Below are positions 39,201 to 48,699 of a stretch of 64,000 bases of DNA, piece after piece. The notes beneath the pieces are model-generated. The model had not been told where the DNA came from, searched no databases, and saw nothing but the letters and a program-made list of their open reading frames with translations. The stretch covers positions 1,537,838 through 1,601,837 of the forward strand of contig NW_019091358.1 in the NCBI RefSeq assembly GCF_001949145.1, written 5' to 3'. The translations under genes and the position numbers were made by a program. The stretch's first letter is position 1, and each line of letters opens with the position of its first letter. The DNA comes from Acanthaster planci. Lineage: Eukaryota; Echinodermata; Asteroidea; Valvatida; Acanthasteridae.

Positions 39201-42200
39201 AGCAACCATAATTCTCCATAAGCCAGTGTGTGGTTTCATAATGACAGTATTTGTTCGGCACAACAGCATTGTAAGCCAGAACACTTTTTCTTCAAGCTTT
39301 GATGTCCCAGTTTTGTTGAAGTACAAAGGTTGGTGAAACATGGTTCCCAACACAAGTAGAGATTTAGCACTAAACCTTGCCAGCCTTAAAATCTCATCAG
39401 GAGCTGAAGTATTTTTGGCCTTTTGCTTTCATTATAAGAGCCTCCACTCTCCTTTTTTGCTACCAGCAACCCCCGCCCCCCCCCCAAAAAAAATTGTGGA
39501 TATCTTGTTATTGGGAGTTTTACATACGAAGCAATTGCTGTTGGGTCCTAACCATGACATAGATTGGTAATAGTAAGTTGATAACAAAGTTCGGCCGTCA
39601 ATGGTGATAGGAAATATATTGGCCCAACTTCATATGTTCGCTATCCCCCTTTTGGGATTGAATTTCTTTATCGCAGTCTGGGAAACTAATTTACAAACTT
39701 CAATTTGGTTCCACAGCTGAAGAAGCAACTTCGAAAAAAGTAAGCAGTTGTTCGATTCTATACTGATAACAAAATGGAAATTACAAAGTGTTGGTGTGTT
39801 TGTTCCTGTTGCTATGAGTATGGTTGTGTAACAACACTTTTAAAATGTCTTTCAAGGTCTGAAAGAGACAATGCTAGAAATCTTCAAAATAAAATACATG
39901 TACCTTTAGTTTTCAAAATAGTTTCCTGCAGCATTTTTATAAGTTGTTGATTCTTTATTACATGGCTGCGTATTTGCCTTTGTGAAGTGTTTAAGGAGTT
40001 TTAGTTGCGATAAGCTGCTCCCTTTTTGAAGCACTGTATTTTTTTTTCGCATCTTTTCTTTGTCAGGACACCATAATGTGCAGAGATATCCGATACATGA
40101 AGGACTATGTGCCACCTGGTGGGAAATCGGCAGCAGCCAAGAAAGAACCTACCCCTGAGAAAGCAAAAGAAAAGGACATCAAAGAGGTGAGAAAAACAGA
40201 TTGACAAATTCTTGTGTCCCTCGAAAACAGCAGGTGCCATCAAATCAGTACCTGCCATTCATTTTTCGGCCTTACTATCATCTGATTGCTAAATATCTGA
40301 TGTCTTTTGATGGGGTGTAGGATGCTTGAACTGTTGACGATTAGTGAGTATTTAGATGATTGGCAGTGGCAGCAGTAGGATTGGAGGTGGTCATTTGAAT
40401 ACCATTCTTATTCCAGTTCTTTTTTAGTTTCCCTTTAATATGTTGAATGAAATGTTTCAGAATATGGAAGCTTTGATACAACATCCAACTTTCAAGTGGA
40501 ACTTCTTAAAATCAAGGTCTGCGTGGGGAAAACAGAAGATTTTAACCCCTGAAGAAAAAAAGAAAAATGGAAAATCTTATACCTGCCAGGTGTCATGGTA
40601 TTATTCATCTTTTTGATGATGTTAACATTGTACTCTGAAGTGAACTCATCCCATTTGAATGCAGTAAATTTTTCCCAAAAAGCAGGCAAAGAAAGAATCC
40701 CAAGAAGACAAATCAGTTGATGAAAGCAAGGATGCTGAGAAGGAAGATGAGACCGAGGAGAGCAAGGAAGGCAAAGTGATGGACAGAGTGACAGATGCTG
40801 CAGAGAGATCAACAGAACCAGCTGGAGGAGATAGTGTGGCAGGCCAGAAGGGAAGAGATGAAGGCCATGGAGGAAGCGAAACCAGGCAGGCAGATGCAGA
40901 CAGCATGGGAGAGGCAAGACAAGAAGGGGATTCGGGTAGGAATCACAAAATGGGTCAGGAGAGTGAAAAGGAAATGATAGTCTCCCAGAGAGGAGAGGGT
41001 AGTGACGATCAGGCTGGGCCAGCGGGGGCAGGAGAAGAACCTGGCACAGTCACCTCCACGGACCTGCAAACAGACAAATTAACTTCAGTGGACAGCATTC
41101 GAGACAGCAAACGAGAACAGGCTGTGTCAGCAGAGGGTTCTGTCAATGGACTATCTCGTAGTTCACCAGGACAGCAAGAAGATCCCAGAAATTCTACCTC
41201 AAAGACTGAAGTTTCAAATGCCAGCCTGCCACTGTCAGGACAGACCAGTAGCCCAACAGACCAGAAACCTCCCAGAGATGAACCTGACGAGCAGCAACAC
41301 AAGCCTCACCCCAAGAAGCCAGGGGCAGCAGATGTGGGTGCCTACTTGCTAGAGCCTGGCGACGAAGATGACGAAGAAGGGGCGGACCATCACCTGATCG
41401 AACTGCTCGCCAGCCAGGGGGACCGCGCCATGGCCCACAGCCCAGACAATGCCTTTGGTGACCGCAGCCCTTGGCTTGGCTCTTCCTACCCCTATTGCAG
41501 CGCAGGTTATTCTATGGCTCCAGGCATCTTTGGTGGGGTGCAGCATCCGCCAGAAGCTTTGGGACTCAACCCAGTTGTGCCATCCATGGACTCCCATTAT
41601 GTGGACAAGTATGAATATTTGTTCTTGTTAAACTTGAATCGAGAGTACAGTTTATGTACATGTAGTTCATTGGATATTGAACAATAAACTTGTTTACTTT
41701 GGTTTTATGTGTTTCATTTGAAATTCATTATGGCCTTTAGTGATTAGCATAAATAGTCAAATTTGATATATTCTGCTACTAAAATATCAATCAACTTAGC
41801 TATTAATATGAAAATGCATGCTCTTCATTCAGGGAACAATCTGGCAGTAAGTGTTGTTTGATTTCATTCTGAATCCTTCGTATTTGAAGCCCCTCACAAC
41901 ACACCAATATTTCACAGGATGCCGTGCCTACCAGCAAAGATTTCAGATGGAGTGATTACAATTTGCAAGTGCACATTGTAGCTTGGCACTTCTTGTCGTG
42001 TATGGTTTGTCGTCGAGTGCTGTAATGCCCAAGCAGTAGACAAACTGAGAAAAAAAAGGCAGTTTGGAAGGGTTCAAGCACTTTCTGTTGTATTGTACAG
42101 TGGCAGTATTGACATGGTGGAAACACCTAAACCAGACCAAGGCAGCTTCACAGGCGATGGATTCAAAATTGGTAAGTGCCATCCCTAGTGTTCCAAATCA

Positions 42201-45200
42201 GAGGCAAACCATCCTGGAGTTTCAAATCTCGTTACCGTACCTTTGTGAGGTTCCTATATCAACTTCACCACCTCAAGACTAGTGCACACAAGACACAGAT
42301 ATGAATGTGAATACATGTACAAACTTTTGATGGTTTTTTTTGAGTATTCACACTGTCTGCAAAAGCCAAATTCGCTTCAACCATGGCAAGTTGTTTCTCT
42401 TTCCCATTCACTTCGCAAAAGTATGAACGATCTGAAGCCTGTGTTCCTCTTTCTCAGATTTGTGCATCAGTACAGGTTTTAAAGATCCATTAAAGCATTT
42501 GAAGCTGATCTCTGAAATCTAACTTTGCAAAGGTATTTGAATTTCTTGTTTGCATTGCTGTAGTTACTGTGTCTAAACCTCTAAGGTTTTGCCAGTTTGG
42601 TGGCAGGAGGAAAGATTGTGGCTTCCCCGTGGACATTCAGAAATTGTGAGAATAAAACTGAGCATAACCATGGCAAAAATACATGCACGCGGTGGGAAAA
42701 ACACATTATTTCATTAAAAAACCCTACCTGTGTTCATATGATGGGACTGCAGTTGTGGGCTCCAGCTTCAGCGTTTATGTTGCCACGCCACTGTCCGACA
42801 ACGGACGCTTCTGGGCATCCAGACTGAGGGGCCCTGCTCAAGAGTCACAGCTACGCAGACTCATGCACGACATCAGGTGAGTCGGACTGACAGATATGGG
42901 GACTCTTGGGGGGGCTTGCAAGATTTTTGACAGATCTGCGCTCGTTGCAGGAACTTTTAGAGATAGCATGTGCAGCAGTGGCAGTCCATTTGTGGGAATT
43001 CACACGCATGCACAGGTTCAGGCTCATTTAGCACCACCTGGACTGACCCCAAGGTTTCATGTGGGATTGAAATATATAGGCCAACCTGTCCTGGCCAACG
43101 GTTTCATTGCCTAATCTCCCAAAGAACGGGTAATGAAACTGACACCCTTGGGTGCTATGTAAGGCTGTATTTCCACTGCTACCAATTTTGTGGGGAAGGA
43201 AATGTGAAAACTTATTTGCAAGTGTTGAAGATTTATTTTAAAAATCAAGCTTGTAAATTCTGAGTGAGCAAAAGTTGCCTGTCCAAATTTGTGTTTTGCT
43301 CGTCCTCATCTGAACAGCTGGCTAGATAACAAACTGCCTGACCATGGATGACCGATTTCTGTTGGAATGTACATGTTCCATTTCTCAAGTTTGCATATAC
43401 CTGTATGCACTTAGTGCATGCTAAAGCTCAGTTGAAAAACTTCCCACCATCCCAATGACTGGCTGGAAATAACACTGGCACCAGTGATAACCATCAGTCT
43501 AGTGGCTGCAGTCATTTTCATGCTTGCCTTATGGGTCAAGTCACAGCAAGTTCATCCAGGTACATTTGTTCATTAGAAGTTTAGGCTTCAGCAAACATGT
43601 TTGCATCATTCAGCAATGCAAGTCATGTGTTTGTTTTCTATTTTCCTATTTGCACCCTTGTGCCTGTGAAAAGTTTTATTTGTAAGTTTTGAGACACATT
43701 ACAGAGATTGTGAGAGTCTGGTTCACTTTCATGATGACATGTTATACTCCCTGCTCGAAACTTTTTCCTGAAATGATACCGGTATCATTATCATTGCACC
43801 ACACGTTGTTCTGTCTGTAGGCAGGTTTACAGTGTGTTGTGTGATGGTGAATGCGAGATGCCGATAATAAGCCATTTGTGAGTTAAATTTGAATAAAATC
43901 TGGTACACTGAGTTATCTGATTGCACATAAACATAACAATTCGAATTCCCCAGACTAAAGACACTGTTGATATACCTCGTCATAGGGCCAAGCTGTTGCT
44001 TCGCGATCACCATCTCTGGAATGGAGTACTTCCTTTGTGCCCTTCTTTTCCATTGAGAACAATGTATTGTTGCAAGGCGTCTCTTATGTAACCAAGGAAA
44101 AGCCTGCCCCGAATCACGAGGTATAGCAACAGTGGCTTTAGTGTGGAGAATTCCAATTGTTATATTCACATGAATTTAAAGAACTCAGTGTACCAAATTC
44201 TATTCAAATTTAACTCGCAAAAGGCTTATTGCAAGATGCTGTTACAAAGCCCCATGGGACAGTTCATAATCATCACAATGACATGTCTGTGCACAAAACT
44301 CAATTGTTACATGTAGGTGTGGGCCCTTCATGCACGGTTAAGACAGCGACCCTGTCAAAGTTCAGTCATTTGAACTCTGTAGCGATACCACGGGTGTCCT
44401 TTGGCAACTAGTCGCTGGCATTTCAAACACAACTATGCATGGTGTGTGGGACAAATGTGCGTCCTTTTTTCAGTCATGCAGCCGATAATAAACTGGCGTT
44501 AGGACATGGCAGCATTGTGCCTACACTATTAGAAATAGTTCACTTGTGACATGCATGGAAGGAGAGTACTACAGGAGAGACATGTTAGTGGTCCATGGCA
44601 CTCTTGGTCCATGTACACTCTTAGGCATATGGGCCCCAATGTAAATTCAGGGTCAGCCACTTACCTCAAATTGTAAGCAAAATCCAAGGACTCGTTCACA
44701 ACAGAGACAGCTAGTTTTTTTATTTGTCACTCCACTCGGCCAGTTCATCTGTTACTTGATGATTATTTCTCTTCATTTTTAGCCTTCCATCAGAGCCCCT
44801 GACATTAGAGCGACTAAAGGAGATCAAAGTAGTGTGCGTACAGACCCAGTCGGGGCAGTGGTGTCGCGGGAGGGTAGAGGGCTTCGTTGATGAAAAGGTA
44901 TGCACAGGCGTCCTCGTTATTGTTGTCACTGTCTGTATTACTCCATTCGTTCAGTGGTAATTGAAGTAATGGGCTGGCTTCATTAGGCAGCCAAGCAGGG
45001 GCCATTTGCTCAAAGATATAGTGTATTGTTTTATTGTTTTCCTTTATGCGTTCACCCAACTGTGCGAGTCCCATTTACAGGATGATTATAAGTGGCAATG
45101 AAGCAGACAGTGGAGAAATGTACAAGTGACACCTTGAACTACATTTTCAGAATGTGATTTTGTAACCAAATAATTTTTTTCTTCTGCTTATTTCATTGAT

Positions 45201-48200
45201 TTTTTTTACATGTGACTTTTCCAGTTTGAAGATAAATATTGAAATATTTGATAACATGCAATATTCTACACAACCCTAGTAATATAAAAGAGCATCTCCT
45301 GAATTTTAAATATATTGTGTGCTACTACAATTCTAGTATTGCACGAGAGGTTGTGTTGTTTCGAAGGTATCTCAACTAGATTAAAAAAGTTTGGTGTTTG
45401 GATTGTGGACACAGGTGCAGGTTCGTTATGTTGATTTTGGCCAAGCTGAGGTGGTAGAGGAGCACAGAATCAAGACACTCCCTGTGGCCGATCAGCTCTT
45501 CCCATATCAGGTGAGTCAAAGATGATAGCAAATGGTTTATTGATTCCCCCGGAAATACAAAAGCTCACGGCTCTGTGCCTGTGATAGGTTGCTAAAAATT
45601 AATCAGCTGTGCATAAATGTACAATTGCACAAAGCAGGCTCTGAAAATTTTTTCATTTCAATTAAAATCCCAAATTAAAATATTTCTTTGCACTCAAGCT
45701 CCTATTTTACTCCTTTTTAAAAACTCTGTTGAACCTTCTAAAAGGTTATTGTCTTCTACGTTAATGTTGAAGTATTTGAGATGATGATTATTAAGTATTT
45801 CTGGTAATGACACCAAGGATTCCTCAAAAGTGCCCTAGGTACTGTAGCTCACAAGCCCGAAGAAACCTGTAGAGGAGACGATGGAAGCAGTTGCATTTAT
45901 AGAGGTGGAGAGAAACCCTAGAAAAATATTCTGCCTAAAACTGACAGAAACAGGTACTGGTTGGGGCTGAAACTTGAATCTGTATATAGACGTGGGATAG
46001 GATCTGAACTCGGGCAGCAGAGGTGAAAGGTAGGATGTAGCAGAGGAAATATTCATAACTCTTTTCAATTTTACTTTTGGCTGACAAGTTGCCCCCAACG
46101 TATATTTGGGTAAGGGCAAACCCATTATATATAATTAACGTCTCCCCAACGCAAAAATACATCTTGAAAATAGTTCACAGTACCCGCTGCTTCATTTGAC
46201 TCGGACCGGCCAGCCGACCCTTGCAAGCTCGGTGGTCGAGTGGTTAAGACATCTGCACTAGTAAGCAGGAGGTCGTGGGCTCGAGTCCCACCGGAGTAAG
46301 CTTGTGAGGTTTTTTCGCAAGCTCTCGGACAAGCACTGAGCATACAGTGCTTATTAATATACGTTGGGTAAGGGCAAACCCGTTATATATAATAAAGTTG
46401 CCCCCTGAGCGAACGGTGTATGGAAAATTTTTATTGTGAAGCTTCAAATGTTGACCCTCGGAATGCACTACTGACTGCACTGCACATGAATGAAAGCACT
46501 GTAATTACCAAGGTTTTGTTTCTGCGCAGGCCATGGAGTTGAGCATTGCCACGAGGCAACAGACCCATTTCTCCGAGCAAGCCAAGAATGCCTTCCTGAG
46601 ATACACCCAGGGCAGGCTGCTGACCGCTAAAGTGGTAAGTTATCAACTACCCGGGGGAGATGGCCAGTCCTAGTTTTCCACAGGTACCGAGTGATAAGCA
46701 GAACTTGAGACAAAGGTATTTCGTAGGGCACCGATGGTAGTGGTAAAATGTAAAAGAGACAGAAAAGAACTTGTTTTTGAATGTTTATTGTTTTTTAATT
46801 GAAAAATGGAAAGCAGTTTATTTTTTCCAGGTTTTCCCATTTGTTGTCATATTGAACAAGAAATGAAACAGAAGCAGATCTCCAAAGCATTGCCTGATCC
46901 TTTCTCAGGTTCAAGTCTGACCTTAGATTGTGTGTTTCCCATCACCACACAGGTCGCCACAGAGCCCAAGAGCGTGTATGTGACCCTTTCCTGCATGGGT
47001 GACAATCAGCTGTCATACGATATTTCATCAGCCATTCTGAGCATCAACTCTGAGGCAGTGCCGAGCGGTGCGGGTAGGTTGCGGCCAGCAACGACAAATC
47101 ACAGATACTGTTCGGAAGCACAACAGACGTCGCGATTAAATTCAGTTGTTGTTATTTTCCAAGGAAGAAGTGGGGCACCCATGCTTTTGCAACACTGTTG
47201 CTGGGCCTGAGTTGTATTACACATCTACATAAACTTGCACTCTTGGAAGTGTGCATTTCTTAAATTGGCAGTGGCAATTTCTTTTCAAGGTTAGGGAAAT
47301 GGGAGAACAAGCACACTACCAATTATACATGTAAATGTTAGGTGGTGTGCACCTATTTACTAACCTATTCACTAACGCTTACCGGTATATTTTTATTTCA
47401 GTTATAATCAGAGTTTCCATGTTGAAAGTGTCATGGTCCCGGAATAAATGAAAAATGACTGAGAGAATCTACATGTGTGTATATGATAAGGGTAAAGTTA
47501 TCGGGGGTGCTTTGCCTCGGCCATCCCCCACCAAATATATATTGGAAGGGGACATTCCCCCCCCCCCGATACTGCCCATGTCTGAAATTCACTTCATGAT
47601 GTCTGTGAGTAGGTAGGACCTATTCATGCATAACAAACTAGTGGAATCGCAATCAAGTCTAGTTGGGTTCTGTTCAGATGAACTGTGACAGAAATGTTCC
47701 CATTCATGTTCTCTCAGTATTTCAGTTCTGACTTATGTGATCAACTTGTGATAGCTGACTTGAAATGTGACTTTTTGAGAAAGACTTGTGATTTGATTTG
47801 TGCTATGAGTTGTGATGTGACTGCAGTATGACTTGATATATATGTACAAGTGTACGTGATTTGTGACAGACTTGTGATATGACATACAGGCATGGTCTGA
47901 CTTCTGACGACATGACCTCTCTTATAACTTCATGTATGACTTGTAGTATGACTAAAGCTATGAATTGTGCCTGGCTTGTGACTGACTTGTGATAGTCAAG
48001 TGATTGACCTGCATTTTTAGCTGGATTTCTGGTAAACTCAGAGGTTTTCTTTGTAAATTATAACCTTTCTTTTCTTCAGAAGAAAGACCTGCAGGGAACT
48101 CTCGTTGGGGAAGCCGGGATGAGCAGAACGGACGGCCTGTCAGTGAGGAGTACAGACTGTTAGAGGCCTCTGATGCTCGTTATGAGTGAGAGCCCTTTGT

Positions 48201-48635
48201 TTCAACAAATATGAAATGAAATTTGGAAATTCTAAGTTAATGGATTGGGAACTGTCAGGATTGAGGAATATAGCTAAAGTTCTTTGTAGAGCTTTTGGGG
48301 CTTTTGTTGTTGCTGAAAAAAATGTCTGTATCTTCTTCTGACTCCAGGTAGTTCTAAGAATATTTTACAGGAAACTTCTGTTATCAATTTAATTTAATTT
48401 TAGTGTCATACAGGTAGTTCTTTTGAAATTTCTTTTTCTTCATTCTTTAAAATTCCCGGTGCTGCTTCGTCACAACAGCCAGCAGTATGAGGGGCGGTCA
48501 CATGACCGAGGCTCAGGTGACCGGTGCTACGTCTGCAACAACTTTGGACATCTCAGTTACGACTGTCCCAACCGGAGGACTGACAACAGGGAGCGTGGTG
48601 ATCGCAGGAACAAGGGATCCGGTGCCTCCAAAAAG
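27152..48635 (+). CDS. Tudor-domain protein with B-box-like finger and CCHC knuckle (RNF17/TDRD4-like), 23 exons, 3' end not found
   Basis: The 23 exons listed below join without a phase break to 1095 codons. Parts in order: a B-box-like zinc finger (C5xxC8, C17xxC20, C33xxC36, H41, H48); a Lys/Glu/Gln-rich coiled coil (about 57-176); a first extended Tudor module (about 257-489, with HRWYRGRVEQL and IRWLDYAHDNEV, then an SN-like part); a long acidic, Ser-rich linker (about 490-820); a second extended Tudor module (about 821-1007, with WCRGRVEG and VRYVDFGQAEVV); and a CCHC knuckle (C1059, C1062, H1067, C1072). Multi-Tudor proteins bind arginine-methylated Piwi proteins in germ granules. An N-terminal finger plus coiled coil is typical of RNF17/qin, which act in the piRNA pathway. 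The family has more Tudor repeats than seen here, so the gene probably continues past 48635; read-through would stop at 48698. Confidence 0.8.
28025..28174. mobile_element. Short MITE-like element with 21-base perfect terminal repeats
   Basis: AATTGCAGAATACCCCGCCA at 28025 (plus one C) is repeated exactly in reverse complement at 28154-28174. About 108 bases lie between the arms, with no coding frame. It sits in intron 1 of the Tudor gene. The family is unknown; no clear target duplication was seen. Confidence 0.65.
28864..28952 (+). CDS. Tudor gene exon 2 (second half of finger)
   Basis: After TTGTTATTCAG the frame reads ELLPLCDACNVLIHVGFLSE then HQVV, completing the CxxC/H/H ligand set. 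The donor is GTATGT. The split codon at the junction gives Gly27. Confidence 0.72.
29228..29271 (+). CDS. Tudor gene exon 3 (coiled coil)
   Basis: A short exon after TTTTTTCTTACAG reads QQKKLFEDQLEKFK, a likely amphipathic helix. The donor is AG|GTAAAC. Confidence 0.7.
29530..30308. repeat. Inverted-repeat-bounded segment in Tudor intron 3
   Basis: TAGACTTGAAATCAAGTCG near 29532 has a reverse-complement partner, CGACTTGATTTCAAGTCTA, near 30289. A second inner pair, AAGTCGGTAATTGG near 29546 and CCAATTACCGACTT near 29676, is nested at the left end. This could be a DNA transposon with a rearranged end. Confidence 0.5.
30579..30644 (+). CDS. Tudor gene exon 4 (coiled coil)
   Basis: After ATGCACCAG the frame reads CGKHLQLKLNEVYYARQDIE and ends at AG|GTAAGA. 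Phase matches exons 3 and 5. Confidence 0.7.
32292..32463 (+). CDS. Tudor gene exon 5 (coiled coil)
   Basis: After GTTTGAGTAG the frame reads SQYNQQVVSQALQAVWQALK and a Lys/Glu-rich helix to FKS. The donor is AGT|GTAAGT. Confidence 0.78.
32604..32746 (-). mobile_element. tRNA-derived SINE, copy 3 (truncated, reversed)
   Basis: On the minus strand it reads GGTTAAGACATCTACACTAG, then AGGTCGTGGGTTCGAGTT and GGGTAAGGGCAAAACC, following the order of the copies at 13168 and 46097. The part before the A box and the final AT-rich tail are missing or too diverged to see. Confidence 0.75.
34182..34259 (+). CDS. Tudor gene exon 6 (end of coiled coil)
   Basis: After TTCACTTCCAG the frame reads LSTDAQKLLQGNSLEFAQQY and ends in KKK at AAG|GTTTGA. 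It is a whole-codon exon, 26 residues. Confidence 0.75.
34649..34889 (+). CDS. Tudor gene exon 7 (polar linker before Tudor 1)
   Basis: After TTTCTCCCACAG the frame reads LEEFEIGDVGSSFPSLGPP and then an acidic, Ser/Pro-rich stretch. The donor is G|GTACAG. Confidence 0.8.
35952..36069 (+). CDS. Tudor gene exon 8 (start of extended Tudor 1)
   Basis: After AAATTTCTCAG the frame reads DTLQVYVESRLDPRSHFWVS, the usual first strand of an extended Tudor module. The donor is CG|GTCAGT. Confidence 0.85.
36662..36785 (+). CDS. Tudor gene exon 9 (Tudor 1 barrel)
   Basis: After CTTCTGTAG the frame reads QDIVQNPL, then GILCCGQF and HRWYRGRVEQL, the 'WYRg' strand typical of Tudor domains. The donor is AAG|GTCAGT. 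Confidence 0.85.
36995..37096 (+). CDS. Tudor gene exon 10 (Tudor 1 barrel end)
   Basis: After GTTTTGTTAAG the frame reads GLARIRWLDYAHDNEVPLAA. The 'DYGNxExV' block is present as DYAHDNEV, with His in place of the usual cage Asn. The donor is CAG|GTAATT. Confidence 0.82.
37850..37963 (+). CDS. Tudor gene exon 11 (SN-like part of Tudor 1)
   Basis: After GTCCTCATCAG the frame reads ALECSLFEDLDEDLPHQARW, the usual 'A.eC.L..i' segment after a Tudor barrel. The donor is AAG|GTAAAA. Confidence 0.82.
38884..38980 (+). CDS. Tudor gene exon 12 (SN-like part)
   Basis: After GGGATCATCAG the frame reads VSSALDGKSHVYLVELKNPD and then EVDIKGAVVQK. The donor is G|GTATGC. Confidence 0.8.
39717..39739 (+). 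CDS. Tudor gene exon 13 (micro-exon)
   Basis: A 23-base exon after TTGGTTCCACAG gives AEEATSKK and ends at GTAAGC. It closes the phase between exons 12 and 14. Its small size makes it less certain. Confidence 0.6.
40067..40186 (+). CDS. Tudor gene exon 14
   Basis: After TCTTTGTCAG the frame reads DTIMCRDIRYMKDYVPPGGK, then a Lys/Glu/Pro-rich run. The donor is GAG|GTGAGA. Confidence 0.8.
40686..41608 (+). CDS. Tudor gene exon 15 (long acidic linker)
   Basis: The largest exon (923 bases) encodes a Glu/Asp/Ser/Gly-rich disordered region ending in DEDDEEGADHHLIELL and HYVD. Two acceptors lie in tandem (AGCAG at 40681-40685), so one Gln may be included or skipped. The donor is AA|GTATGA. Confidence 0.82.
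42101..42171 (+). CDS. Tudor gene exon 16
   Basis: After GTATTGTACAG the frame reads GSIDMVETPKPDQGSFTGDG, then FKI. The donor is G|GTAAGT. Phase joins exons 15 and 17. Confidence 0.7.
42753..42876 (+). CDS. Tudor gene exon 17 (start of extended Tudor 2)
   Basis: After GGGACTGCAG the frame reads VGSSFSVYVATPLSDNGRFW and ends LRRLMHDIR at AG|GTGAGT. This is the first strand and helix of an extended Tudor module. Confidence 0.85.
44783..44897 (+). CDS. Tudor gene exon 18 (Tudor 2 barrel)
   Basis: After TCATTTTTAG the frame reads KVVCVQTQSGQWCRGRVEGF, the Tudor 'WyRg.V' strand. The donor is AAG|GTATGC. Confidence 0.87.
45415..45510 (+). CDS. Tudor gene exon 19 (Tudor 2 barrel end)
   Basis: After TGTGGACACAG the frame reads VQVRYVDFGQAEVVEEHRIK. 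The conserved 'DxGNxE' appears as DFGQAE, Gln replacing Asn. The donor is CAG|GTGAGT. Confidence 0.88.
46097..46394 (+). mobile_element. tRNA-derived SINE, copy 2 (composite, with target duplication)
   Basis: An exact 11-base duplication, AAGTTGCCCCC, flanks it at 46086-46096 and 46395-46405. The inner 230 bases match the copy at 13168. Unlike that copy, its 5' end carries an extra tail-like block (GGGTAAGGGCAAACCC then TTATATATAA at about 46109-46136), so the tail motif occurs at both ends. It lies in intron 19 of the Tudor gene. Confidence 0.85.
46530..46634 (+). CDS. Tudor gene exon 20 (SN-like part of Tudor 2)
   Basis: After TTCTGCGCAG the frame reads AMELSIATRQQTHFSEQAKN, then RLLTAKV. 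The donor is GTG|GTAAGT. Confidence 0.85.
46953..47073 (+). CDS. Tudor gene exon 21
   Basis: After ATCACCACACAG the frame reads VATEPKSVYVTLSCMGDNQL and then SYDISSAILSINSEAV. The donor is G|GTAGGT. Confidence 0.82.
47740..48010. repeat. Degenerate repeat rich in ACTTGTGAT-like words
   Basis: Words such as ACTTGTGAT, TATGACTTG and TTGTGA recur about every 15-30 bases in an irregular array. It may be an old simple repeat. It lies between Tudor exons 21 and 22. Confidence 0.45.
48080..48185 (+). CDS. Tudor gene exon 22
   Basis: After TTTTCTTCAG the frame reads ERPAGNSRWGSRDEQNGRPV and ends at GA|GTGAGA. Phase links exons 21 and 23. Confidence 0.75.
48479..48635 (+). CDS. Tudor gene exon 23 (CCHC zinc knuckle)
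   Basis: After GTCACAACAG the frame reads QQYEGRSHDRGSGDR, then CYVCNNFGHLSYDC, an exact C-x2-C-x4-H-x4-C knuckle, and a basic Arg/Lys tail. The donor is AAG|GTGAGG. If not spliced, the protein would end at a TAG at 48696-48698. Confidence 0.85.
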
Positions 48636-48699
48636 GTGAGGGATGTCAAAATCGGGTGTTGGGTTGTGGGGCTATGCCAAGGGAGAAGAGTGAAGTAGG

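Noticed and set aside
40492-41597. Several minus-strand frames, including a Leu/Pro/Ser-rich 141-codon one.
   Set aside because: They lie opposite the acidic Tudor exon 15, whose codon bias keeps the other strand open.
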